Of a stretch of DNA of 64,000 nt, positions 24,892 to 35,885 are shown piece after piece (positions within the stretch are counted from its first letter, which is position 1; every line of letters starts with the position of its first letter). The notes beneath the pieces are model-generated. The model saw only the letters and a list, made by a program, of their open reading frames with translations. It was not told the origin of the DNA and made no database searches. The translations under genes were made by a program, and so were the position numbers. The stretch lies in contig NC_080042.1 in the NCBI RefSeq assembly GCF_012489685.1, forward strand, positions 76,265,093 to 76,329,092, written 5' to 3'. Origin of the DNA: Lotus japonicus (lineage: Eukaryota > Streptophyta > Magnoliopsida > Fabales > Fabaceae).

Positions 24892-27419
24892 CACTACAAG
24901 AAAAACAACATTTCGGGGCGGATATTCTGCGGCGGTTTCAGGAAAACCGCCGCAAATTGTAACTCTGTGGCAGTCCTGCAGGCGATTTAGCCAAGCGCCT
25001 CAGTTTGAGTCATTTTGCAGCGGTCTCTTTTCAATTTCTGGCGGTTTGTAAGTATTTTGTGGCGGTTTAACCAGGGGCGATTAGGGAAGGCGCCGCAAGT
25101 TAATTAATTTTTAAAAAAAAAAAATCAAAAGGGGTCACATGAACCCTATTTCTCTTTCTTCGCGTTTCATTCACGTTCTCAGTTCACACATCTTCTCTTG
25201 CTCTGAAACTCTTCTTCTTTTTGCGATCTCGAAACTCATCTTCTGAACCCTAACTCATCTTCGTTTTTAATGATGAATTGAAGCCATGGATTGAAGACTC
25301 TCACTGAATGATGGATTGAAGACTCTCATCTTGCGATTATTCTTCGGTTTTTTCCGATTCTACTTTGGTTCAGGTTCGTTTTGATTTACATTGTTTCGAT
25401 TCATGAGTTTACCTTGTATATCTTCACTCCGATGGCTTCCCTCTCTCCGGTTCATCGCTGCGACTACTATGATGCGATTCAGACCACTTTTTGTCAACAT
25501 TCATGCTTACAACCATTTTCCCCTTTTTGTCTCATTTTTTCGATTTCCATGCTTTGATGCGATTCACGCTTTCGACTTACTGTTACTTGTTGCAGGTTAT
25601 GACACTGATTGATTCTATTGGACGATTTGGTACTCTCTAGAGACGGAGGAAGATCGTATTGCAAAAATGGGTTAGGTTCCTAAACTTGTTTCTTGTGGTT
25701 TCTGACATGTATTGTTGATATACAAATTGAGGTTCTATTGGCTTTGAATTTGATGAGGAATGCATTTGTTGTTATCATTCTATTGTGTTCAGATCTGACT
25801 AGTAGGGTTTATCATTTAGATAAGAACAATGCTAACTATTGAGATGGGGTCAACGGGGTTGGATTGATGTCATTTACATATATGATAGTTTATTGGCATG
25901 CTATGTGTTAGTAAATTTTACTTTTGGTGAATTTTACTTATCAATTGTGTTACTTTCTGAATGACCTCAAATTTACTTAGAACTTGCTAACTATGAGATG
26001 CCAAAGGCCTTTTTCTGAAGCTGGTGATGAAGTCAATGGTACCCTTCCTCTTCCTCTCTCTATTTGTTCCATTCGTTGCTTCAATTAGATTTTGCTGTGA
26101 ATGCGCTTAATCTTGGTTTTTCCGATTTGCAGTTCATTATACTGGAACATTGCTTGATGGCACCAAATTTGATTCCAGCAGACATAGGAGAATCCCTTTC
26201 AATTTCACTCTTGGACAAGGTGAGTGCACTCAGTGCTCTTTTATTTTGCTTTTGAATTGTGGGCGTTGTAATTGAATGTGTTAGATCCACTTCTAAGAAT
26301 ATGTTACTCTTATCATGTTAGTTTCATTCGTGTACTCTTTCTACTTGCATTTATTCAATGGCTTATTTGACTTTTTTTATGAATTCACTTGTTACTATTT
26401 TTTAATTGCATGTACAATTTTACATGTACTTTATATGTTTACTACTATTGCTTCTTTATGCTTTATTTTGGTGGGATAAGTTATTATGGTTGGATTGAAT
26501 GTTTGCTAATTAGGTGTTACTCTTACAATTTACCAACACGTTAATTGTCACTTTGGCAAAAAGCATCTGCAAGTTACTTAAAAAGAAGTGAAGAGATCAC
26601 ATTTTGTTAGTTCCTCTAAACTTGTTCTTTCACTTGATGTGCATGAAAGTATTAAGAAACATAATCATAGTGTAGGATGTGATATGGTGTGTTTATCATT
26701 GTTGTCACTTTAAACTTTTTACAGATGATATTGTCTTATAGCCCTGTTGCTCAATTTTCCCTTTTTCTGGTTCAGTAGACTGATTTTCATCTTGTTGGAG
26801 CCTTGGAATTGCTTAGAATTCTCATAGACAAGGTATGTTTTATTTTGATATTCTTTCTGCTAAAGTTCTTACCATTTACCTCATTGAGTGATATACATAA
26901 TTCTATTGGTTCATGTGAATTTAAGTCCATAGAAGGAGTTCATTTTAATATTTGATAAGTTCATTTGCTCTTTTTTTTTTTCGTTATTTATTACTCATGA
27001 AACAACTTTTGTGTTTGATTCTGAACTGGGTGATTGCTTCTGTAGCTATACCGATCTTTTTATTGAATGTAAGTTAAATTGATTGTAGAGGTGGTGAAGT
27101 TCTATTTGAAATTAACACTCATGGAGTCATGGCATATTGGACTTCATATATATGCTTATCTTTTTATGAACGGGACTTTATATACTGATCAAATATCTAA
27201 TGAATTACAGAAACCGCCGCAAAATAGAGGCGGAATGAATTACAGACTTTGCGGCGCTTTTAACCGCCGCTATATTCTGCGGCGGTTATTCCAACGCTTG
27301 GATATAAGCGCCGCAGAACGGCCCCCGACGCTCGTAACTGCGGCGCTCAAAGAAACGCCTCATTATACATTTTGCGGCGGTTTTCCAGAAGCGCCGCAAA
27401 ATGCCTTTTTTTTGTAGTG
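24892..27419. mobile_element. CACTA (En/Spm-type) transposon carrying captured gene sequence
   Basis: The element begins CACTACAAGAAAAA and ends TTTTTTTTGTAGTG. It is bounded by a perfect 3-bp target duplication, GTA at 24,889-24,891 and at 27,420-27,422, as expected for CACTA elements. Both ends carry subterminal arrays of GCGGCGGTT / CCGCCGCAAA words in both orientations (24,915-25,100 and 27,210-27,400). The 2.5-kb length leaves no room for a transposase or TNPA-like gene, and none was found. The interior resembles host gene sequence: a CT-rich leader-like part (25,140-25,400), intron-like T-rich DNA and two FKBP exons. It is therefore a non-autonomous gene-capturing (Pack-CACTA) element. 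Confidence 0.9.
25998..26219 (+). pseudogene. Captured FKBP-type prolyl isomerase fragment inside the CACTA element
   Basis: Two exon-like blocks with intact splice sites lie inside the transposon: 25,998-26,038, encoding PFSEAGDEVN, and 26,133-26,219, encoding [16 protein letters not shown] followed by [13 protein letters not shown]. They join in frame across a 94-bp GT-AG intron. VHYTG-LLDG-KFDSS and PF-F-LG are the signature of the first FKBP domain of plant multi-domain immunophilins (FKBP62/65, ROF1/ROF2), recognised from memory. The next FKBP block (VIKGWD...) was not found, so only about 40 residues of the domain are present. No start codon context or downstream exon makes a complete enzyme. 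A further exon-like block at about 26,780-26,830, before GTATG, is of unknown origin. Confidence 0.8.
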
Positions 27420-27422
27420 GTA

Positions 27423-27609
27423 TGTGCCAGCTGTACACAGCTGGACACAGCTGTCATTGTGTAACTGATTCTGTTAGCTTGTAACTGTTTTCACTAGCTT
27501 ACTTAGTTCATATATAAGGAGGTTTCTCCTACTGTAAGTCTGTAATCATCAAAATCAATGAGAATAGTTCTATTGTTTTCATTTTCCCTTTCTTCTGTTT
27601 CATCTAACA
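27423..27609 (+). repeat. LTR-like sequence flanking the CACTA insertion
   Basis: Immediately right of the CACTA element the DNA reads like an LTR: CAGCTG-rich start, TGTTAGCTTGTAACTG, a TATA-like CATATATAAGGAGG and a tail ending TTTCATCTAACA. The left flank (AAGAGTGTGTA) could be its first few bases. A 5-bp target duplication could not be recognised. Confidence 0.35.
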
Positions 27610-28419
27610 TGTGTATCCTCAATTCCTCATAAGAATGCGACTCCTTATATATATCATCACTATGTTTAAGAACTATTAGGGCAGAAAATGTAATACTTGA
27701 GATCCGATTTAGATTAGTTAAGGCTTGGGATTGATGACTATATATGTATGTTAGTGATGATCATTTGGCATTCCGCATTTTCATTACCGTCCAACTTATT
27801 GCACGAGTTCCCATCTGCAGGTGATACCCCCTTTTACCTATATTAGAAGAAAGTTTCACATAGCTCTAGGACTCACCCACAGGTTTAGAATTCAAAAAAT
27901 AGAATCAACCAATTCAATTGTTGGTTTCTTTTTTTTTTTGATTCCACAATTGTTGGTTTCTACTTCCTGTGTGTTCTGCATCCTGAAATAGTTTGTATAG
28001 TTGTTTTCAAGTTTCACATTAGTTTCTTGATTCAACAATCAAAATTTAATAATTGGATTACAATCTCGTCTGTGTTGCAACGTTTATCATCACCAGAGTA
28101 TTGCTTCACACTCATTAAGAAACAAATGATTGCATGATAATTTGTGACATGCACAAGGAGTACAATTTGGTATTCAATTCGATATGGCCGGTTTGTGTCT
28201 CTGATATTACCTGATTAATTAAGCTATGATCTTAGCGGTGGTTGAGCGCAAGAAAAAAGCACTTTATGATTCTAATTTTCTGATAGTCATTTCCATCTAC
28301 ATGCATGGTTATAGCCTCATAGTCATAGAGTATATGATCACAACATCAAATTAAGGTGTGATGTAGTAGGTCTAGACGTCTAGTTATATGATATTGTATT
28401 AGTTTTGTTTGGACTTTTC

Positions 28420-28729
28420 TCAAAAGCTTAAATTGTTGGATAAGGATCACTTTAATGGTTTAATATGATATTCTAACACGTCCCTTCACGCAAGATCCCT
28501 TTGGGCTTGAAGGGTGGATAAATGCACAAGTCCACCTACCATGTGCTTAATTAAATTTCACTTTTTAATTAGAAAGTGAGGGTTTTAATTAGAAAGTGAA
28601 GGAAACCAGGATCGAACTTTAGACCTCTTGGTCATAGAGCCTCTGATACCATGTCATGCAACTACTTATCTCAAAAGCTTAAACTGTTGGGTAAAGACCA
28701 CTTTAATGGTTTTATATGATATTCTAACC
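28420..28729 (-). mobile_element. TRIM-like small retroelement
   Basis: On the minus strand there are two direct repeats of about 60-78 bp: one ending at 28,652 (from about 28,729) and one starting TGTTAGAATATC at 28,478. Directly after the first repeat comes TGGTATCAGAGGC (28,651 down to 28,639), a Met-tRNA primer-binding site. A purine-rich run precedes the second. Only about 160 bp lies between the repeats, so it encodes nothing. Outer borders are imprecise and no target duplication was found. Confidence 0.55.
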
Positions 28730-31067
28730 GTAACAATTATAATAAGGTGGAGACTAACATGAAAGAGCTAATGGGTCTTTCATAGATGAAAGACCTTCCT
28801 TTATCACAGGATTGGATATTACATATTCACCCTTAAATTAATTTTAAAAAGCAATTATGCCATAGAAGTTATTTTTCCTTTTTACCACTTTACTACACCT
28901 ACAACCACGAATACAACCTCCGTAATTACTGCCTCAAGTCACCACAATCGCCACCACCTCTACCACCAAGACACAATATGCACAAGGGATCTAACAAAAT
29001 TAAATCCCAGAAAATGCAAGCAATAGATCTGTTCCCGGTGGTGCGTAGTGTTTCTGAAAGTGTGATGCCTTGGACAGAGAAGGAAGAGAACAGGGTCAGA
29101 GCTTGATCCCTTTCCTGGGCGAGGAAGAATCAAAGGAGCTTGTGACACGGTTTCTCCCGTCGGTGAAGATGTATGCGAGGAGGTGGGTGGCAGGAACTTT
29201 CATGAAAGTAATATTTATATCCGTTGCAGAAGGGTTGCTTTCGACCATTAAAATAATCTTAAAATCCAATAATCTATTTCTAATTATACATGTTTAATGT
29301 TCCTAATTATACTGTAAAAATAAAAATGATTGAATAAAAGAAATTAAAAGAATATTGAAAGAAAAACATATCGATGAAAGAAGAAAAAATTATCTGAATC
29401 TCAATTTATATGGCCTTCTTTGTCGGTATGAGCTGTTGCTAACAAAGAAATTGTTCAACTGACGACTTTGGTGGTTAGTAACCACGAAAATGTTTCAAGT
29501 TACTGACAACAAACTGTAGCTAACGACCAAAAATTATAAAACTGCCAAGTTACTAAGGTAATTATGAAATAAATCACTTACGAGTTTGACCGTTTGTCAG
29601 TAATGACCATAATTTAAAAAGATTGCTTAATTTCAAAAAAAAAAAATTAAACTACCACTTTAGTCGTAGTTAACTAACTACCATAATTTAAAAAGACCGC
29701 CAAGCCGGTGGTTACTTGGTGGTAACTAATCACTGCAAAAATTATTTGCCAATAGATTACCGACAACCTAATCATTGGTTACAGGAAGATTTTGTAAAAT
29801 CATGTCGGCAATGATGTGTTTTCCTGGTTAAATCCTCCGTTCTAGGTCTAGGCATACGCAAGGATGGGAAGGAGACCACAACTCCAAATCGATGTCCCAA
29901 GGCAGGTTACCACCCCTCTCTCTATCGCACTCTCCCTCAACATACAATCAATGGGCACAATAAAATTCTGAAGTGGATTCAAAAACTAGAAAGCGTGAAA
30001 GTGCACCAAGACTTCCCAGGGAGCAATTTTAAGAATTCCCTTAGGTCGTCCACATGATTACCATAGTCAAATAGGGAGACCTTTCGACGCTCGCTTCTTT
30101 CGCTGTGTACCCCTCCATCCTTCGGAGGTGGAACAAAAAAAATGTACTAAAATTATATATTTTATCTAAGTAGGGCCCTAGGACGAAAAAAAAAAGGCGG
30201 GGGACCAGAGTTTTCACGATAGGAAAGAGATAAAATAAATGATTAGCGGAATAAGGAACCAAGTACTCAAAACTCAAAAACAATAGAAACTTCTTCCCAA
30301 ATTAATTTTGACTTAAAAATAAATAGTTAAAAGATCTCCAAACATGGTATTAGTAACTCTAGTAACTAGTAATTGTGTCACAACTGTTAAGACCTTGAAC
30401 TGCAAAATGTTCATGTTCTTTTACATTGGAAATGTAGTCCCAATTTTAATATACACCATTCACATTGTTTCAAGTACCTTACCTACCTCGACATATTAAA
30501 TCGTACCTTTTCCTTCTCGTTGATTGCATGGTGGTAGACAAACGCAAAACACAAATAACTTCAATCTCACGTAACCATTGTGAACTCTCCTTTTGATTCT
30601 ATAGGGTATTTGAGCCTCTCTGTCCCTCATGGTACTGTTTTATACATTCTCTGGACCACAAATTCACATAAAATCCATCAGAAAGCGTCTTTCTATATAA
30701 TTGTTAATGTTGATATTTACATTACTGCTATTCTGATTTCTTATACAGGGGATTCTAACCTGAGAGTTTGTGTCAGGGTATGGGGATTGAGAAACTATTT
30801 GAACATGCTAACAAAATCAAGCACACGTTACAATACTATTCATATGTAACTGCTAATGTTTAACTATATAAATCAAGTGTTCGAGGAGTAGATGTTGGAA
30901 ACATAGCTTCTATCTTTGACTTAGATAGCTAAGTATTTGACTTGGGTTTTTTCTCATCTCAGAGCACTTGCTATAAAAGATAAGTGAACATTTTGAAGTG
31001 ATTCCTCTTTTCTGCGATTTGATTTTGTAGGGACAAACATATATCGGTGTAATTAAGTTAAACAGAG
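28730..31067. other. Intergenic DNA, including a decayed CACTA-like end
   Basis: At 29,400-29,845 repeated words such as GGTTAGTAACCACC / GGTGGTAACTAATCAC in both orientations, ending in GTCGGCAATGATGTGTTTTCC, look like the subterminal region of a CACTA transposon whose terminal CACTA bases are lost. A 46-residue open stretch near 29,070-29,210 (GEEESKELVTRFLPSVKMYA) may be a gene fragment but was not recognised. The last few hundred bases are the RGF promoter; I see no gene. Confidence 0.4.
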
Positions 31068-32115
31068 ATGGCCATGGTGCTCACCAAAAAAAGTGCTTGT
31101 ATTTTGCTTGTTCTTCTTTGTGCTGCCTGGCTATCCTCTGCTAGGTTGAGCCCCACAGGTATGTTTCCAAACTTCTTTTTGGCATACTATACATATATAG
31201 CATGTTTGAAGTTTATTTTTGAATTTCAATTTAATGAAGTTGTTGGACTGTGCAATCATTGTAGTCAAATTTAACACTTTCGAAAATTCAACTTTTAGAA
31301 GCTATATTCACTTTTGGAAGTTTAATTGACCTCCAGAAGTGAATTTCGTTTTGCGTTTCGGACGTGTATTTTTTTAACTTCTGGAACAAAAAAAAATCAC
31401 TTTCGGATGTCCATCCGAGATCCGAGAGTGAAAATAATTTCTAAATGTTCAATTTGAAGTGCAAAACTTGACCGTAGGGATTGCAGGAACCGGCTACACT
31501 TAATTCAGATCCATAATTTTTCCTTAAAATCGATTATGGCACAAAAATTCTTCTACAATTAATTCAAAAGTCTGAATCAATTAAAGGGACAAACTTGTGC
31601 TTAGCTTTTGTATTTCATAATTGATACTAAAGAATTTCCAAACTAGGTTTCTATGAAACAATGCATTATTTGCTTTCTAGATGTAACTTATATGCAAGTA
31701 ATGACCACAAATTGGTGAAAAATGCAGGTGCTACAGATTTTGAAATTTCTGATAGGAAGGTAAACATTTTAAATTCTAGTTATTTCCTTTTCATACTAGA
31801 ATACAAAGGGCGTTTCTTATTGCCAAGTATAAATAAAAGGTTGATTAATTATCTGCTATAATATGCTGGGAACTTCTTGAACAGGCAAGCATTGATGCAG
31901 CTAGTGCTACAAAAAGTACTAGGGTGAAAATCATAGCTGATCAGGGGAACTTGAACAAACCAAATGCTATGCAACTTGTGAAGAAATCTGGAAAGTTTAA
32001 GCCTGCTTCCAGTGTTAGTGTGAGAAGCCGTTTGCTTGATGAAGATTCGGGTTTTGTGGCTTTCAGTGCTGATTATCATCGACCATCGCACCACCCACCT
32101 AAGAATAACAAGTGA
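31068..32115 (+). CDS. RGF: RGF / GOLVEN / CLEL-type secreted peptide precursor
   Basis: Precursor of a tyrosine-sulfated peptide hormone acting in the apoplast on root meristems and gravitropism in other plants. Three exons (31068-31158, 31728-31759, 31885-32115) join in frame to 117 residues, close to the Arabidopsis RGF1 precursor. Residues 1 to about 26 form a signal peptide (ACILLVLLCAAWLSSA). The variable middle is basic and polar. The C-terminus carries DYHRPSHHPPKNN plus one Lys, matching the 13-residue pattern DY..P.HHPP..N of RGF1; the Asp-Tyr is the known sulfation signal and Pro residues are hydroxylation sites in the family. The start at 31068 (AGAGATGGC) is the first ATG after the leader and begins the signal peptide. 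CLE and CEP families were considered; the DY and HHPP pattern decides for RGF. Confidence 0.92.
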
Positions 32116-35100
32116 ATTCAATTCAAAGTTTCACCTTATCAATTATGGAAGATCTTTTAGGTGCATTTTTGTTCATGTTGTTGCTTTACCATATGCTTTC
32201 TGTCACTGAAATGAGTGCTTATATGTGTAAGTTCATAGGTTATATAAAAGTGCTTCTTACAAATCAAGTTGGAGAAGCATTTGCAAATTATTAGTAAAAT
32301 TAAGAGTCTCATTCTCATTCCCTAGTGTTTTTGTAAACCGTATAATTGATGTTGTCCCAGAGTTTCTCTCTGTCCATTACAAAAAGAAGTCATGTATTAG
32401 TATGTCGTGTTTTATTGATACTATTCACTATTCAGTTAAGTTATGAAAATGATGTTCAGACATGTTTTTCACGAATATCCTTTGGACATACGGCTTAGCG
32501 ACAATTTTCAACCGTTGCTAATGTTTGTCGCGGCTAAAAATTGCAAAAGAAAGTGTATATCTGTTGGATTTTTAGCAAAAACTTTAGGTTCATATATCAT
32601 TATTCTTCTTCTTGTTTCAAAATATATCATTATTCTTCAGAAAAATTGAGAAATAATTTGTTTTGGCACATGGCCCCCATTAAATGAGAAAATTTACAGC
32701 CCGTTCTATCATGTCTCAGCCCGGCCCAATATGTCCCTTGGGCTGAGGCATTACAACTAACAACCTTGATGCATACCTAAAGGACTAAAGGAGTCATTTC
32801 GGAAAAAGAAAAGAAAAAAATCAAAAGGGGCATACAATATATGAAAAGTTAAAAAGTCCAATATCTTAGAAGAAATTCATGTTCATGAAACTTCAACAAA
32901 TTGACCAAAAAAAAAAGAAACTTCAACAACAAAAAAATTCATGTTCATGATCTAGTCTTAATGAAAAATTAAAGCAGTTGATTCTTTCGTTTCTTTAATA
33001 AGCCAAATTAAATATATTGAAGTGAAGTACAAGATGTACTTTAACGCAATACAAGTATGAAAAAATGAGAAATGAAAACTAAAAGTAGTAACTTTTACAA
33101 TATCACAACAATGATCTTCCTACTAGTAAAAAGCCCACCACCCACCACCTTCAAGGAGACAGATTAAAAAAATCACGCATCATTAAAATCTTACCAGAAA
33201 AAACCTGGTGAAGAAAAAAATAAATACATGATTTCAATAATCAAGAGGTTGGAAAAGTAGCTGATTCTTTTGTTGAATGAAAGTTTGTGGTTTTGTCTTA
33301 AAAAATATATCTTCGTAATTGACAAAAAAATGTGATATCTTTGTAAAGCATAATACTAATGTCTCTTACCTTTCACCATTTTCCTTTGCATTTAACGATG
33401 GAAACCTAGTCAAGAGTATTAAAAACCTAACCAAGAGTATAATTTTGGCAAGGTCTGACCCCATATTCAAGTTGTTTATAAAAAAAAGCAAGTTTTTCAA
33501 CACAAGAGCAAAAGTCTTAATTAAGATACAAAACATTTTTAGAATATCATAATTAAAATAACTTCTATAAAATGAAAAGTTTTTTAAATTATAATTTCTT
33601 CTACAATATACAATGGTTGTTTTGAAAGAATAGTTTGATGATCTGCACTTAGAAATTACTATTTTTTTTTTATCTGAAACCCACGTAACCATATCCACAC
33701 ACATTCCATGTCCATGGTTGGAAATCATGCATGATTTTTGGGCAAATATACTGCAAATACATATCACGTGAATCAACTTCTTGTTGTAGTCAAACGGAAA
33801 TTGGGAGGCGATGCCGTGAGGGAATCATGGAAAGAGACCCCCACCCTCACCCGTGATCCAATTCTTTTTTATTTTCTATTTTTTAAAAAATAATTAGTTA
33901 CTACCCTCGTCATTCGTCAATAATAGTAAGTATACTTCCATAAAAAAATAGTAAATATACTTTGCACCGAATGACGACCGGTCATAAAATGTTCTACATT
34001 ATCATAAATAGATATCAAATTATGACTTCATTAATAAGAAATGTGATGAGCAACCACTACACACCAAACCGCATATTTATGATTTCATTGAGAATACCCC
34101 ACAACGATCATTTATAAAGTTATATATTAGAGTTTTCTTACAGCATCTACATCTATCATACTCACTAAAATATTTACACATCATTTTTTTAATTTCTCAT
34201 AATGTCACATCATCTACGTACCCCATTTTACTAACTTTTTACTCCAACTCAACAACTCTTAAAAGTTTTTATAGTGGATCCCACCATCAACATCACATTT
34301 GTATATTTTATTATTTATCTTCATTTTAATTAATTGTAAGTGCTTGTAATAAATACAAGCTCATATTTCAAGTCTAGTGTGGAGTATTTATTCTCACATA
34401 CTCATCTTTGCCATGTTGGAATTGAATATGTACTCCAATGATAATAAATATCCATATGAGTATGTATTTAACATTAGATACTACCATACATGATTTTATC
34501 ATATTAAAATTTGTATGAATTCCTCTGTCATGTACATTTAATGAAATAAGTTCACTTGTTTTTAAGTCTCCCCAAAATAATTATTATAGACTAATTTCAC
34601 TTTCTCCTCCGTAGTAGCATCATTCAAAAGTTAAAGACTAATTTGTACCCAAAAAAGTTGAAGACTAATTTCACACCAGGCCTAGAAATAGTGATTGTTT
34701 TTTGGAGGTACCGAATTTAATATAAAAATAACGGGAGTAAAGACATATTTAAATGTAAAGTTTAACATGATAATGTATATCATATTTCACAATCTAGTCA
34801 GCATTTTCAATTCTCTCTTTTCACACTTCAAAAGTTCAAACCAACGAGCAGCAAGACCACTAGTGTGCGACAGTGTCGTGTTGTTGGGACCTATATACGA
34901 TGACTCCAATCAACACTCCCTTCAGCAGTGTTTCAACAGCTATATACAGCATCATTTTCAAATAGAAATGGAATCGGTTTTGATTTTCAACTCTCTCGTG
35001 AATTGTACCCGCTTAATTGAGTGAATATGAAGCAAATGCAATAATCTAATAACTAATTATTAGTATAGAAAATATCATGATTATTATAAATAAAAGTGTC

Positions 35101-35885
35101 ATTTTAAAAGTTACAAAAAGTTAATCACTATTTTTTTTAAAGGAACTACTATTTTTTTTTGAAACTTAAAGGAATTACTATTTATTACTTAATTATATTT
35201 TTATCTTTATATAATTACTTGATAAGAGAAATAATTATGTATATATAATATGTCAAAGATAAAATAAAAGACATATTTTTTAAAGTAGATAATAATTTTG
35301 ATATAAATGAGTAAAATATAATAACCTTTTGATATAGTTCTGTTATTGGATTGAATTACTTTTCTAATTTTAAAAAATTAATATAATCAAATATGGAAAA
35401 AAATTAAATTTTAATCAAAATGAAATGAGACAAAATGTATTATTAACAAAAATACAAATCAATTCAGATAGGATTGAATTAAATTTGAATTTATAACTAA
35501 ATTAATTAAAAATATGAACAAACTTTCAGTTCCTATGAATCTAACAACTCCCTATTTCTTTTCATAGAAACCACACTCTAAAATAGGAACAATGACCACA
35601 CATAAACAAGGTGCTCTTCAACAACAACAACTGTACGTAGGTACCATGTTTCTATAAGACCAAGGTAATCCAACGCACATTAAATTCATATGAAAAATGG
35701 AAAGTGTTGTTCGCTGGAAAACCGATGTACTCCAACTCATTGTTCAATTTGAGTGGATGGACAGGAAAACACATAGAGAATGGGAATTTCTATATATAGT
35801 TGTGTTGTTATAATTCAAGGTTTCAATCTCTTCTCCTTACCCGCTTTCTCTTTTCCCAAGTTTGTAGAGCCAACACAATTCGTCC
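32116..35885. other. AT-rich intergenic region between RGF and STP genes
   Basis: The first 300 bases are probably the RGF 3' untranslated region. The remainder is AT-rich with poly-A/T runs and short degenerate repeats (for example CTTCAACAA around 32,890-32,935). A TATA-like CTATATATAG at about 35,792-35,801 sits some 90 bp before the STP start codon. No open frame in this region has recognisable features. Confidence 0.5.

Noticed and set aside
29070..29216. Open stretch with GEEESKELVTRFLPSVKMYA
   Set aside because: Looks protein-like, but too short, not recognised, and without start or splice context; possibly a gene fragment.
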